A stretch of 64,000 nt of DNA from Lepas anatifera (taxonomy: Eukaryota; Arthropoda; Thecostraca; Lepadidae), in assembly GCA_034440635.1 (NCBI GenBank), contig JAOTON010001583.1, forward strand, positions 1,054,001 to 1,118,000, given 5' to 3'. The notes beneath the pieces were generated by a model that did not search any database, was not told the DNA's origin, and saw only the letters and a list, made by a program, of their open reading frames with translations. Position 1 is the stretch's first letter. Each line of letters opens with the position of its first letter. Below are positions 36,617 to 50,200 of this stretch, piece by piece. The position numbers and the translations under genes were made by a program.

Positions 36617-37360
36617 GTCACAGGAGCATACAGTGATTGTTTTGCCAATGACTTCTCACCGAATTGAGATAAAACTCCTATTTTCCTCGCATTGTGTATA
36701 TATTTTCACGGGAAGTCGATTGATATGTATGCAGCATGACCATACCAAGTCATTCTGCGACCCTCACCTAGGTCGATGTCAGGTCATTTTCACAATTTGA
36801 CCTAGCAAGGTCCTTTAATACATCATTCGATTTGCCACGATGAGAGGAATCCAATGATGCATGAACATGTGCTCTTGCGCCTCTGAATAAAAATCTAGAG
36901 AGGGAAACGTACACTGCCTTGCTGTACGCCTATGGAACCTTCTTTGAGCTATGCTGACTTCAATATTGACCTGACATAAAAAATACTTCCGATATATTAT
37001 TTTTGTCTTGTCAAGAGCTTTTGAACGTCGGCCGTAATTTTCTTTAGCTTTCCTGGAAAATAAGATACGGAGGGGGTGGGCGAAATATGCCCTCCCCAGC
37101 GGGTTGCATCATGCCAGGGATAACAATGGGACGCGGGTTAAAAGTATCTCTGGTTCTGAAAAGTTAGCTGACTGTCGTTGGTGGCGCCCAAACCAAACAC
37201 AATTTGATTCGGAAGGCTTGAAAGAAAAAAGTCCGATTTATTTATTTCCCTCGCGCCTGGGCTTCTGGTTAGATTTCGTCACTTTCATATTACAGAGCAA
37301 CGAAAGGCTATAAAAGTATTAACCTAACGTTCACTTGTCATTCTAAAACAGGACACACCC

Positions 37361-39161
37361 CCTAACTCAATGCGCAAAAATTAATTTGTCGAGCAGAGTG
37401 ATTGATACTACAGTGGAAAAAAATGATGCATGACTTAAAATCGTCCATCGAGCCGTTTTAGAGAAATCACGCTCACATTTAGTGAAAATGTTGGGAGTAG
37501 TGCGCGGGCTAAGCTGATACCAGAACCTCTAGCGGCCAAAGTTTAAACAGTAATGGAAACAGTAGCAACCCAAACTGAAATAACAAACCATTAGGTACCA
37601 AATAGTTCTCAATTCATTCAGTTTTGTTGCTGAGCTAGTTTTTTTCCTAGCTGTCGAGCGCGATATCTAGACGAGAGAACACAGACCGCACGGTTGCTTA
37701 GCATCGCGCGTGCGTTGCTAAGCAACCATGCAGCTTGCATATCTGCATACCAAGATACCTTTACTTAGCACATCAGGCATCTGATGAAAGGCTCATGGCT
37801 TCTGATATAAGTACTTTTCTGTCAAATATTCATCACATAATTCAATCTATTGAAGAAAGTTAAGAGCGAGATGCCTCTCCCCCAGTCTGCAAAGTATGGC
37901 AGCAGGCAAGACGAGTCGCACCAGTCATCTAAAATTCTCGCACCGCCAGCCACCAAAAATTCGCACCAATCTGCCATATACCAGGGAGAAAAACGCACCC
38001 ATTCCTACCCACACGATGCAGTGCTACCTCTCCTATTAGTTACTTAGTTAAGGACATTTTATAAGGCCCTCCTGTGTCTTTATAACCATTCAGCCATTAT
38101 TTATTTTGTTTTTTGTGTCGCCTTCCTCACACCAGTCTCGCAAATTCGCACCAGGTTGATAAAATTCGCACCACTCGCTCCTGTCTCTAAGGGCACTCCG
38201 CACCTCCGATATCTCGTCGAAAATGCCATACTTTGCACACTGGCCTCTCTCCAAGTCTGGTAGGAAGGATCTAGGTCCGAGGAAGCATTCTCGCTCTCTG
38301 GCGATAATTTGCTGTCTCTGCGGACGAAAGAAGTCCCTCAGTCCTGTGTCTCAAGCCTTGGAAGTATTGATCCGCCAGTGCTTACCGTCCTACCGCCTCT
38401 CTTCAAACCTTCACCCCGACCTCTGTCTGTGCCACCTGCAGGCTGACTCTCAAAGCCTTTGAGAAGGACCCTGGGCACACCACTAGGAGGTTTGCTCCTC
38501 TCACGGACTTCGAGACTTTCTTTTCTCGATGAGAGTCTCGTAAGCCTGCTGGAAAGCCGAGACCTCGATCCGGACCACCACCAGCTCCAGCTCGGGCTTG
38601 ATGGCGGACAGTCTGTCCTGAAGGTCTGTCTCATAGTCTGCGAAGCAGTAGATGGGGTGCAGGAGCCGCCCAGCAAGCGAGCTCGACATGTTGACGGTGT
38701 TGGTGGTCGGGAAGCCAAACTGACCTCCTTGAAGAGGCTGATGATCGTGGCAGCGGCTGCGGATGTTGAAGAGAGCTGGGCCAACATCAAGACCATCCTC
38801 GACAAGCTCAACATAGAGCCGCTCGGCTCCTACCCGCTCTCTTTGGATATGAAAGTTCAGCTGATGCTTCGCGAGAAGCTCATGCTTTGCGGGATTTTGG
38901 CTTTCCATTGGTGCATTATATTATACATATACTCCACAGGAAGCACGAAAAATTGACCTAAAAACGTGTCATGCCTTATAGGACAGAATTTAAGAAAGGG
39001 CCGTCCTCGAGATTTTCACTAAAAGTGAGTGGGCAATCTCTGTAGAATTTTATGGATGGATGATTTTAAGTCATGCATCATTCTTTTCCTCTTCAATTGA
39101 GCATTTTGGTCGAATCAATCACTCTGCTCAACAAATTCAATTTTTTGCGTACCGAGTTAGG
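37361..39161 (+). mobile_element. Long-TIR DNA element, ~1.8 kb
   Basis: The left end 37361-37449 and the right end 39055-39161 are inverted repeats: CCTAACTC, GCGCAAAAA, AATTTGT and GAGCAGAGTGATTGAT, then GATGCATGACTTAAAATC. No target duplication was identified, so the superfamily is open. The interior carries coding-like sequence at 38223-38956. Confidence 0.75.
38223..38956 (+). pseudogene. Broken zinc-ribbon-like coding sequence in the TIR element
   Basis: The first frame reads CCLCGRKKSLSP and PDLC; one base shift near 38425 gives CATCRLTLKAFEKDPG and TRRFAPLTDFETF. Together they suggest one CxxC...CxxC zinc-binding domain split by a frameshift. Downstream, both strands stay open: the plus frame 38459-38956 contains PPSKRAR and NIKTILDKLNIEPLGSYP, and the minus frame 38501-38908 is equally open, so the strand of the second part is uncertain. 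It may be an element protein or a captured host exon. I do not recognise the family. Confidence 0.45.
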
Positions 39162-39189
39162 CAGAGGTGAGGAGCGTCCACTAGGTTGT

Positions 39190-39475
39190 TGCAAATAGAG
39201 GCAGTTAATGGTTTATTCTCGCGGGAGTAATACGTGACGTTTACTGGTGCGTTGTAGCTGGATGAGCACGTGACGTTTACTGGTTTTGATACTGGTATTT
39301 GCTGATATTGGTATACTGGTACTTACTGGTTTTTGATGGATTAGTATGTTATGTTTACTAATTTTTATCGCTGGAGTAACGCGTGACGTTTTAAGAGTCG
39401 TTGTTACATGCTAGATTCATACATGACTTACGAGTTTATTGTTACTGAATTAACATGAGGCGTTTCGTCGCGTCT
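39190..39475. repeat. Degenerate repeats of TACGTGACGTTTACTGG
   Basis: Motifs such as AATACGTGACGTTTACTGG, GCACGTGACGTTTACTGG and AACGCGTGACGTTTTA recur at irregular 40-120-bp spacing. Confidence 0.65.
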
Positions 39476-39480
39476 AACTC

Positions 39481-39715
39481 CTAGGAGGCCAGAGGATCAG
39501 TTCTTGGGAGCCCCGAGATAAACTCTTTGGGGCCTGGAGATCAGCTCTTGATGAACTCTGAGGCTAAGTTTTGGGAGCTCTGAGACCAACCCCTGGGAGC
39601 ATCTCCTGATAAACTCTGGCAAATACCCGAGGCCATTTCTTGAAGCCCCCAGACCAATTCCTGGGAGCCTCCGGAAACAAAATTCGGGTGAAGTTTGGGT
39701 TCCACAAATCAACTC
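39481..39715. repeat. GGGAGCC(N)CTGAGA(N)CAA minisatellite
   Basis: Degenerate ~30-bp units with GGGAGC, CTGAGA and CCAATTC/CAACCCC. They resemble the minisatellite inside the hAT elements at 45.5-52.4 kb. No hAT ends were located here. Confidence 0.65.
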
Positions 39716-40884
39716 AAGGTCTATCAGACATCACTTGGGTATATGTGGGGCCCTTTGCGGTGATTAACTTATGTAAAACGGATATACGAAAGTTATGAGC
39801 CGAGAAAACAATTCGGTTAAAGGGCACATACACAATTGAGCTCATTGGCATAGCCGATGTGCGGTTTACGGGAACACACAAAACATAGGTGAACGTTTCA
39901 GCAGTTATGGGGGACTTGTTATGAAGCACCGATTGGACATGAGGTCTACTTGCTTTCTGCCTACGCTCCAAGCACTTGGACACCGGTAAGGATCCAAGCA
40001 TATCTCTTGATCCTGTGCCCACTGACTTTGCCCGTACAAACACTGGCGACAAGTGAACCCTCGTTGGCTTCGTATCAAGTACCCCGACTTTTCCCAAAAG
40101 CCTCCACATGAAACGGGACGCCCCATATGACAATAAAGGTCCCAATCCAGGCGGAGGGCACCTTCATAGCACCACATAGTTGAGGAGTGCACCTTTGGGC
40201 GAAGCGACCAGGATCAACGGGGCACACCACTAAGCTATCAAGGGGCACTTGAACACTGAGGGGGCAGGAGGATCCTGTGCCCCTTGACTGTGACCATGTG
40301 TGTGGCCCCCTGCCCTCTTCCACTTGGATTTAGCGGCGTAAGGCACTTCCGCCTGAGTGGCACATTAACAACGGAGGCTCACGCAGTTGAGAGCCATTTG
40401 GACGTCAATTGCAGTTCTTGTGCTTCCTCTTTGTACTGTGGGCCATGACGCCACCCCTGCCCTTGCGGATAACGAGTGGGCCTTATGTGGGGGTAGGTGC
40501 ACCAACCCCCATATATGGCTCATGGGCGCTCAATCGTCATACAGAAAATATCAGTTGTCTCTGGACTTTGCACTCCGACTCCTTCCAAGGGCCTTGACAC
40601 GGGACAGTGTGTCCCAGTTGGCTATAATAGGCACCATGTTGCCACCAAAGAGCCCTGGTGGGCAGATGTGGTCCCACTGCATCCAGCCTCAGCGGCGCAT
40701 GACACCTTATGTCAAAGGGCAGGGCAAAACGGGGCACACCACTCAGGGCCCGAGGGGTACGTCGGCACCGATGGGGATATAATTGTTGGGGTTTAACGAC
40801 GCACCAACTGCCAGGGTCATACGGCGTCGCCAACTCTCGCCCTGTTGGAAGGGATCTTGGGGATCAGATCGACTTATTCAGAGG
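39716..40884. other. GC-balanced unassigned block with several open frames
   Basis: Frames of 80-143 codons overlap on both strands (for example 39714-40145 minus and 40387-40782 plus). The phrase GGGGCACACCACT recurs near 40219 and 40733. No protein family, RNA or mobile element is recognised. Confidence 0.3.
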
Positions 40885-40887
40885 CTC

Positions 40888-40960
40888 CGCCGGGACTTGA
40901 ACCCGGGACCGGTGGCTTAGAAGACAAGGGTGCTATCCACTAAGCCACCTCATCCCCGCA
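40888..40960 (-). repeat. tRNA-like (SINE-type) sequence
   Basis: On the minus strand GGTGGCTTAGTGGATAGC (A box), a CTTCTAA anticodon-like loop (TCT, Arg) and a closed T-arm CCGGGTTCAAGTCCCGG (B box) appear in order over about 73 nt. The acceptor 5' strand GGATGAG does not pair with CGGAGCC and the anticodon stem is weak, so it is a tRNA pseudogene or a tRNA-derived SINE head. Confidence 0.6.
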
Positions 40961-41003
40961 CCGATGGGGAGCACGTACCGCCTTTACCACCATGGCTGTG
41001 CTT

Positions 41004-41540
41004 CTAACACGCGCAGTGGAGGGCTCCTAAAGTGCTCCCCACCAATTTGTTCGAGGTGGCCGGAGAACCGTTCGCCGCTGGAAAACGCGACGGAATCATA
41101 TTTGAGAGAATTCATGAGCGCGTCAATTGGGGAAGGAATTTTGAATATCGGCCAATATTTTTTACTTAAAGGCTTTCAAAGTCAGACCTATGTTTTGATA
41201 CCTTGATATTGCCCAAAAAATAAGAGAATATCGTGTGGGAACTTCCCTCGATGACCCTAGTCCGCTTTTGGTGCATTCCCGGCCTTTTCCCACATAATCA
41301 TAGCATTTCCCAATAGGTCCTCAGCATGGCTTAGATTTGACCTTTACGACCTCGTTTACCCTTGAAGTTATGGACCTAGGTCAATGAAACTTTGACATAA
41401 GGTAGATCACCATCGCCCCCCCACGCCCCAGCCAACGGGCGCTTTTCTAACCCTCTTGGTTTCCAAGATCTCAGGGGGGACACTTTAGGACCCCATCCAC
41501 CTTGCGCTGACGCCAGACCCCTCTTCACTACGCTTGTTAA
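41004..41540 (+). mobile_element. TTAA MITE, group D, internally deleted copy
   Basis: The left end CTAACACGCGCAGTGG and the right end at TTAA 41537-41540 match the 21350 element, but about 390 bp of the GGTCA-rich centre are missing (break near 41200-41215). The right TTAA is shared with the adjoining group B element. Confidence 0.85.
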
Positions 41541-41993
41541 ATGGAATGTGGCACCTTTATAACGTGATTTTAATTGAGATAGCCTAGTTGTAAAGCATGC
41601 CGGACTTCTCGGTACTCTATATGTCATTTATCTTGAAACTCAAATTTCCGTAGATAAAACCTAAAAAACTACCTGAAATGTACCCCACATGTACCCTTAG
41701 CAGCAGGTCACAGTTGTCAGCCATTGGTGTGACGATATATGCTGACGTCACAGTGAGTATCAGTCAATGGAAGCCCTTGAAGTCTATTGAATATGGTAGT
41801 GAATGCCAGATCATGACATCATCCACAGGCAGATATTTATTTCTTTTCCTGGAGGAGCATTTTTAGAAAGCAAAATATTGAGCTTATTGTACATTTTCAG
41901 AGAAATCATTGACGTTTCCATGATTTTCGGTTAAAAGTTTCCCCTAATTACACTACATTCCAGGATTCGACCAAGGTACCACATTCCCTTTAA
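41537..41993 (+). mobile_element. TTAA MITE, group B, copy 3
   Basis: TTAA at 41537-41540 and 41990-41993 bounds 457 bp aligned end to end with 1986-2442, including TGACGTCA near 41747 and the terminal GTACCACATTCCCTTTAA. It is the most intact copy of the group. Confidence 0.92.
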
Positions 41994-43532
41994 TGATCGG
42001 AACACACCCGATCCTGAAGTAAAGCACAAACATGATTATACAAGCGACGTCCCCATGAAATAAACCTATTGCAGGAGACAATCCAATCCATAGAGCTTAA
42101 AATCACCGACCGGAAACAGGGAGTTCACTGGAAGCTTTGTCAGCACACCCTCGACTTGAATGCAACCTGCAACGGGATTTACAGCACCAATCAAAACAGA
42201 AAATAGTATCCTTCTATGTTAAGAACCTTGAATTTTTATTCTGACAATAAAACACAAATTCAGCATGTTTGCTTACAAAAATGCATTGTTTGCTGAAACA
42301 ATGGTTTTGAGTTAAGTTAAAAAATTGTGCACCTCTGCATGGCGTCAGCTGGTGTGTGCAGAATCGGTTGTCGGCGCAGCTGCTGCGAGCATGAGCCGAA
42401 CCAACATCCGGCCCGTGGACGCCGGGGGACAGGGTCCGACTCAGCCGTCTGGGGTAGGCGTAAACCTGCAGGCTGCTGGAACTCCCTGCATCCCTGTATC
42501 AACACCAGACAAAGCAGCCCACCAACAACTCGACACTGCACAAATAAACCAGTCACCGGTAGAGGTCGAATGTCCACGCAAATGCGACAAGTTCACTGTG
42601 AAACAGTACCTTGGTCTTGTTGACGACCTTTTCTGGTCACTTAGACGTGATCTAAAGTCTAGGTAACACACCAATGGACCCTTCGGTCGACCATGGAAGG
42701 ATTCTCAACGCAATAACAGCGGGGACGCACCTGGGGGTGAAGAGGTGGTCCTCTACATTAGGCCCGTTGAGCTGTTGTGATGTGAGAAGTCCCTTGCCAG
42801 CGCAGCACGGGGTGTTGAAAATGTCTTCTCGGCTCCGGGCGTTGCCGAAGGCGAAGCGAGCGCCATCTAAATCTCACAATTATGCGTTACAGACGCATTA
42901 GCTCTTCTCCTGTCAGGCTCCTGGCTACCACTGTTTCTGTCCCGGGGAACGGATTCCGCTCCCCTAAGATTTCAAAATCTACCCGTCCGATTTGTACATT
43001 TAAAGTGGGATGGACTCGTCTCACGTGGAACTCCGTTTGGTTGTTTTGTAGTCTGTCTGCTGAGGAAGTAAGAGAAATTGTATAATATAGGCCTTTCAGT
43101 GCACCAACACCTTCACCAGGTAGTTTATTGTAATAGAACTAACAAGCTACATAATTAGATGAGTATTTGGCTGAAAAGAAACAATTTCGTGTAAAGCGTG
43201 CCGTCCAAAAAATTTAATCAAACTATTATACATCTTCACAAACACGTGTAGAACAGCTCTGTAGGACATCACTTAACAGAGTTTGTGAAATTCAAAGCAG
43301 TGCATGCAGAAAGAAATTAAAAGCAGCAGGACCTCCGTTTAAAACAAGAACCGAAATTTGTCGACAGGGGCTGGCAAAATATACATTTTTAAGCGTTCCA
43401 GAGATTCTCCATAACTCTTTCCTGCTGTTTGTTTGCACAAAACTTATTGACAGAGAATTGATGCATAATTGTCATATATTTCAGTTATGGGAAAATTTAA
43501 AACTCGTGGGGTCCAGGGTCAGAACTTTATTC

Positions 43533-43536
<4 letters not shown>
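41994..43536. other. Unassigned, with one GC-rich open frame
   Basis: A 113-codon plus-strand frame at 42325-42666 is Ala/Pro/Gln-rich and contains PRKCDKFTVKQYLGLVDDLF. No domain is recognised; it might be a LINE ORF1 remnant or an exon. The rest is AT-rich. Confidence 0.3.

Positions 43537-43610
<74 letters not shown>
43537..43610. repeat. (TA)n microsatellite
   Basis: About 70 bp of near-perfect TA, directly joined to the hammerhead-like repeat that follows. Confidence 0.97.
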
Positions 43611-43612
<2 letters not shown>

Positions 43613-43711
43613 AAGAGACTTGAGACTTCTTTTTATTAATTTACTTTATATTTATCTTTTTCAGACGTTTCAGTGGCAAGGCACCTTCATCAGTATGAAC
43701 TGTAAAATCAC
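43611..43711 (-). repeat. Penelope-type repeat with hammerhead-like core, copy a
   Basis: On the minus strand the unit reads GATTTTACAGTTCAT, then CTGATGAAGGTG..CCACTGAAAC (43667-43693), then TCTGAAAAAGATAAATATAAA, and ends at the (TA)n. CTGATGA, a short stem II and GAAAC match the hammerhead ribozyme core. Stem III is not evident. Hammerhead motifs are documented in Penelope-like retroelements. Confidence 0.65.
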
Positions 43712-44047
43712 ATCAAAAGACATTAAAAAACGACACACACATTAGGCACCATAAAACGAATAAACAAGACAGTTAAGCAAAAATGAATCGGGCAAACATT
43801 TCTATCGTGTTTTAAATTTCCCTCACGTCTAGCACGAAAACACGTCAGTGGGCAACTTCTGATATTGCTAAACATGCCGCTGAATTCGACCAATTTACAA
43901 ATCCAGATCGCGTGTTTAAGGAGGGGTAAACTGAAATAAATGCTGATTCTAAATTTTTTCTTAGCGTTTTATATTTTGGTTTGGCCAGAATTTTATTATC
44001 ATCCCATCGTGGTAAATGGTTAACAGGTAGGTTAATAAGAAAATTTT
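43712..44047. other. Spacer between the two hammerhead-like repeats
   Basis: AT-rich, nothing recognised; it may be the internal part of an element. Confidence 0.35.
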
Positions 44048-44148
44048 GATTTTACAGTTCATACTGACGAAGGTGCTCTGCCACCGAAACGTCTGAAAAA
44101 GATAAATATAAAGCAAATTAATAAAAAGAAGTCTCGAGTATCTTCCAT
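44048..44148 (+). repeat. Penelope-type repeat with hammerhead-like core, copy b
   Basis: It is the inverted partner of copy a: CTGACGAAGGTG..CACCGAAAC at 44064-44090, with stem II GGTG/CACC of 4 bp and the core residues CTGANGA and GAAAC intact. It ends in GAAGTCTCGAG..CTTCC followed by (TA)n. Confidence 0.68.
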
Positions 44149-44160
44149 ATATCATATATA

Positions 44161-45505
<1,345 letters not shown>

Positions 45506-46689
45506 AATTTAGGCAGGGGCGTAGGAACGGTTTGAAAAGTGGGGGGCCACCCTGAGAGGGGGCCCACCTCAAGAGGGGCCCCCAGTCCAAGGGGGCCCAT
45601 AATTTTAAAAAATTTGAGAAAGCTCGTTTAGTGTAAGAAGGCACGCATGCACACAAGGATGTCAATGTATGGAAAATTGAGAAATTAAATTTTGCCCTAT
45701 GATTTCGAGTTGTACCTATTATGATGTAATAAATCATAGTAAGACGCCAAAAAACATTTTTTGGTTTTTACCTAGACCCTTTTCAAATACGAAATACATT
45801 TTAAGCTTTTTTGGAGGATTTCAATCATTTTTTACCACGAGCGCGTTTTTTATATTTACAGATGTTTAGGCCCTTTTCATTACATTTACAAAATTAAGAA
45901 CTGTTTAGAAAACTTCAGACGATGCTTTCATACCAAATAGTCTCACTTCGCTATGCCTAATCAACTTGTATTTGCATTTAATGACAAAAAATGGGAACAT
46001 TTATGTAGGTTATTACGGATCTATTCTTTCCATCATTAGAGATTGATTTAGGTAAAGGCTGATCACAATAAATACGCCTAGCTATATTTTGATGCCTAAA
46101 ATGCAGAGTTCCAGCATGACTGCAAGTGCAATGTAGGTACTTGATGGCCAGCTTTGTGATGCCGAGGAGGTGTGGGCATAGTGTTATAGTGGTTGGCAAC
46201 CTTGCTTTCCACGCGACCAACTCAGGTTTAAGGCACGGTATATTCCTTGTGCAAGGAGCAATTTGACTCCCAAGAAACCCCTCCAACAGGGAAAGAGTTG
46301 GCGACGCCATATAACCCTGGCATCGAAAGACGTCGCGCCTTTCGATGGCTCAGGGACGACTGTTGCTCGGCATTTAGTGCGGGGTCCGTGTCCGATTCAT
46401 ATTTTGTGTTGGCATTGATATGGAATGGAGTTTGATTGGGCCCTGTTCTCGGGACTCATTTGGAAACACTCGGGTAGTAGGTGCCTTGGCTTTTTTACGA
46501 AGCGCTCCTCCTCCAGGGGCTTGCAGGCAGCGTACTACCGAACTTGGACGTTCCCAGACAAGCTATCGGGGCCGTTTGGGTTTCTTGTTCTATATTACAG
46601 TTGCTGATATTTGTATATTCGTTGCAGGGGGCCCACCTCAAAAAGGAGGGGCAGTATCCCCCTGACCCCCGGTTCATATGCCTATGCCG

Positions 46690-47262
46690 CCCAGGGGCTG
46701 CCAAATTATCTCGGGGGGCCCCAAAGTCCAGACCATGGCTCAGGAACCCAGATCAGTCAGCTCAAGGGCCCAGACCAGTGCATTAGCCTCGGGACCAGCT
46801 TATCAAGGGACCCTACATAAGCACAGCACCACTAGAAGCTCATCACAGGGGAGCTCTAGATTCGCACAGGGTGCCAGATTAGCTTAGGGGCCTGGTTCAG
46901 CTCGGAGGTCCCCAGGTCGACTTATGTAGGGTCTCAAAACAGCTCAAGGGACTTGTTCAAGCTCACGGATCCCAGCTTAGCTCAATAATGCTAGAACAGT
47001 TCAGAGGCCCCAGACCAGCTCAGGGCTCTTGTTCAGTACAGGCCAGCTCAGCTCAGGTGCCCAGATCGGCTGATATAGGGTCCCCTCTCATACCAGCTCA
47101 GGGGCTCCATTCAAGCTCACAGCCCCAGCTTAGCCCAGGGACCCTAGAAGAGTTCAGGGCCCCCATACCAGATCAGAGGCCCCAGTTAAGCACAGCGGTA
47201 CCCAGATTAGCTCAGGGCCCCAGCTAGGCTTAGGGGGTCCCAGGGTGGCTGATATAGAGTCT
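46690..47262. repeat. GGGGCCCAGATCAGCTCA minisatellite, left block
   Basis: Units of about 20-35 bp combine GGCCCC, CAG(A/C)(T/C)CAGCTCAG and TTCA. The same array resumes at 51694-52300 on the other side of the inner element, showing that it predates that insertion. Confidence 0.8.
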
Positions 47263-47269
47263 CAGAACA

Positions 47270-50200
47270 CAGTGGCGTAGCCAGGATTCGGCCAAGGAGG
47301 GGTCCGACTACCGTCGGGGGCCCCAGGCCGGGGTCCCCTTAGTAACCGGGCCCATCTCCTATATCTTTTTATAGTATTTTATCATTATAACATTCACAAG
47401 AAGGAAATTTTGTTATGGCTTTTTAAGCATTCATTCTTATTTTGTTTATAGCTTGTTTTTTTCGATCCGACCAAGTGTTGGTAAACTAAGGTCACCAAAT
47501 ATTAAGGATGGCCCATAACTTATATGGTAGCGTGGCTATAATAACAGCTTTGAGCCATATTTCGGGAAGTTCAATGTTGATGCGCGCATGATGTTAAACC
47601 TGAGTCTACCTCAATTCACTCGGCTAATCAGACATAAAGTTATTGGAGTCAGTCGTTTTGAGTACGAAGAAATGATCTACGGGAAACGATTAGCAATTAT
47701 TTCCCGGTGTCGAATCCATGAACTCTTTAATCAGGAAATTTCCAAAGAAACGAAAAAAACGAATACAGATACAAGGGATATGGGAGTGTGTCCTGAACGT
47801 TACATAACCTCTATTCCGTCGACAGATCCTGTTGAGATCCAGTGACTTTCTTACCCGTGCTATCTTGTAAACGAGCAAATTACCAAGACAAAAGGCGCCC
47901 AAGATATATATCGCCTTGGCTCACTTTGTTGTTATTTTCAACCTTTCATACCTATTTTTCTTTTTGTGATTATGCTCATTAATTTCTGTCATTACCCTTG
48001 TTTGTCTGGCTTCGTACGAAAATATTGGAAAGTTGTTTATTTCAGAATATTTAGGAATGTATTTATTGGTGTTAAGCTACTAGATTAAAAATTGACCAAA
48101 GTGCCAAATTCCCTGTTCGATTTGCTCTTATGGTAAAATTAGATTAATTTTTGCCTTTCCTTCGATAATGGTGCCTGATCGACATGTTTCAATTTGTCCT
48201 TTTTAGTACGCAATAGGGGTAGGTACATTTTTTCCGAGGAATATGATGTTGAAAATTTTTATTTGAGCTCTGGAGCCACCTAAGACCAACACTTGGCGGC
48301 ACTCACAAAGCTAATTTTCGGCCGCTCTCCCGATTAGATCTCAGGGGGTCTCTGAGACCGATTCACGGCGCCTCTTGATCAAAACTGGGGGCCCCTGAGA
48401 ATCTCTCGGGGCTCCTGAGATTAGTTATCGGCAGCACCTCTGAGACTAATTATTGGGCCCCCCAGATTTGCTCTGGAGGGGGGCTGAGACTGACTTTCGT
48501 GGCCATCCAGATTAGATATTGAGGTCCCCTGAGGCTGTCTTTGGGGTGGGGGAGGGGCTGGGAATGACTTCGGACAGCCCCCTGAGACTTACTCTAGGGC
48601 GCCCCTGAGACAAATACCCTGGGGGGGGTGGAATCACCTTTGAGACTGAGTCTTTGGCGTTCCTAAGACTGACTCTCGGGGGGCTCCAGATTAGCTCTCG
48701 CGGGCCTAAGGCTAACTCCGGGCCCGTGAGACCAAAACTCGGGAGCACCTCTGGAAATTACTCTCAGAACCCCGAGATTAACTCTCGGATGTCTCTGAGA
48801 CTGACAACCGGGAGCCCTCTGAGACTAACTTTTTAGTGCTCCCTGAGGTTGACTCTTGGGGCCGCTTATACCAAAACTCGGGGGGGGGCACAGCCTGAGG
48901 CTAAATATCGAGGGCTCCCAAAATTACCCCTCTGGGGCCCCCTGAAACCAGCACTCTGCGGATCAAATTAGACTAACTCTCGGACCCCCGGATTAACTCT
49001 CGGAGCCACCTGAAACTAAATATTGACTCCTGAGAGAGAAACCCGTAAGACTATGAGGGCCCCTGAGACCGACTCTTGGGGTTCTCTGAGACTCACTCTT
49101 GGGGTTCTCTGAGACAGACTCGCAGGGGGACCCCGAGACCGAATCTCGGGGTCCCCTAAGACAGACTCTTGGGGTCCCCTTGACCGACTCTTGGGGTTCT
49201 CTGAGACTGAGTCTCAGGGGCCCCCTGAAATAGACTGTTTCAGGGCCCTGAGAACCACTCTCTGAGGGGGGCCCTGAGACTAGCTCGGCCCCCTCCCCTG
49301 AGACAGACTCCCGGGGCCCCTGATACCGACTTTTGGGGCCCCTAATACCAACCCTCAGGGGCCCCCTGAAATCTACTTTTGGGGGGCCTTGAGACCGACT
49401 CTCAGGGCGGGGGCCGTGAGGCCGACTCGGGACGCCCTGAGAACGAATCTTCGGGGGCCCCTGAGACTGACTCTGGGGGCCCCGTGATCAGAGAATCCTT
49501 TGCAGTGGTTCAGATTGGACCAAGGGTGGGGGTCTGCGGACGCCCAGGGCCCCTTGGCTACACTACTGCATCCACACTTTCGGGGGCCCTCCGAAATCAC
49601 CATTTGGAGGCCCCTAAAATAATTGCTCCCCCTAGACCAATACTCCGGAGCCCCTTGATACTGATGCCCGGGGGTCCTAAGACCAAGCTCGGGGTCCCAC
49701 TTAGATCAGGCTCAGGGGCACCCTTAGACCCATGCTCGCGCTTTTCTCAGGAGTAACTCGACACCAATGTTCCGGGGCCCTCAAGATCAATATTTCGAGC
49801 CCCCCTCAGACTAATGCTTGGTACTCTGGAGCCCCTCGATGCCGATGCTCAGGGATCCTGAACCCAGGCCTGGGGCCCCTGGGACCAAACTCTGGGTCTC
49901 ATGAGGCCAATGCTCGTGCCTCACTCATAAGGCCCTCGATATCAATAGTCGGAGGCACCCCGAGGGGGCCCTGAACCCCTGAGACCAAGCTCGGGGGCCC
50001 CTGAGACCAAGGTCGAGGGGACCCTGAGACCAAGCTCGGATGCTCCCTGAGACCAAGCTCGAGGGCCCCCTGACACCAAGCTCGGGGGTTCCTTGAGACC
50101 AAGCTCGAGACCCCGTGAGACCAAGATCGAAAGGCCCATGAGACCAATCATCGAAAGGCCCATGAGACTAAGCTTGCCCCCTGAGACCAAGTTCGGGGCC

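Larger units (their letters stand above)
34300..37141. mobile_element. TTAA MITE, group F, split by a hAT-like insertion
   Basis: The left half is 34300-34808 (TTAACACGCGCCCCGATGGG with a GGGGGCGAATTTTGCCCTC-type hairpin) and the right half is 36625-37141, ending CGCGGGTTAA. Together the halves total 1,026 bp, the size of group A. The 1,808-bp insertion and its octamer duplication account for the gap. Confidence 0.82.

Noticed and set aside
40888..40960. Functional tRNA-Arg(TCT)
   Set aside because: Acceptor strands do not pair and the anticodon stem has mismatches.
49501..49567. Tiny hAT element (CAGTGG...CTACTG)
   Set aside because: The flanking octamers ATCCTTTG and CATCCACA do not match and the termini agree only in part; it is more likely a terminus remnant.
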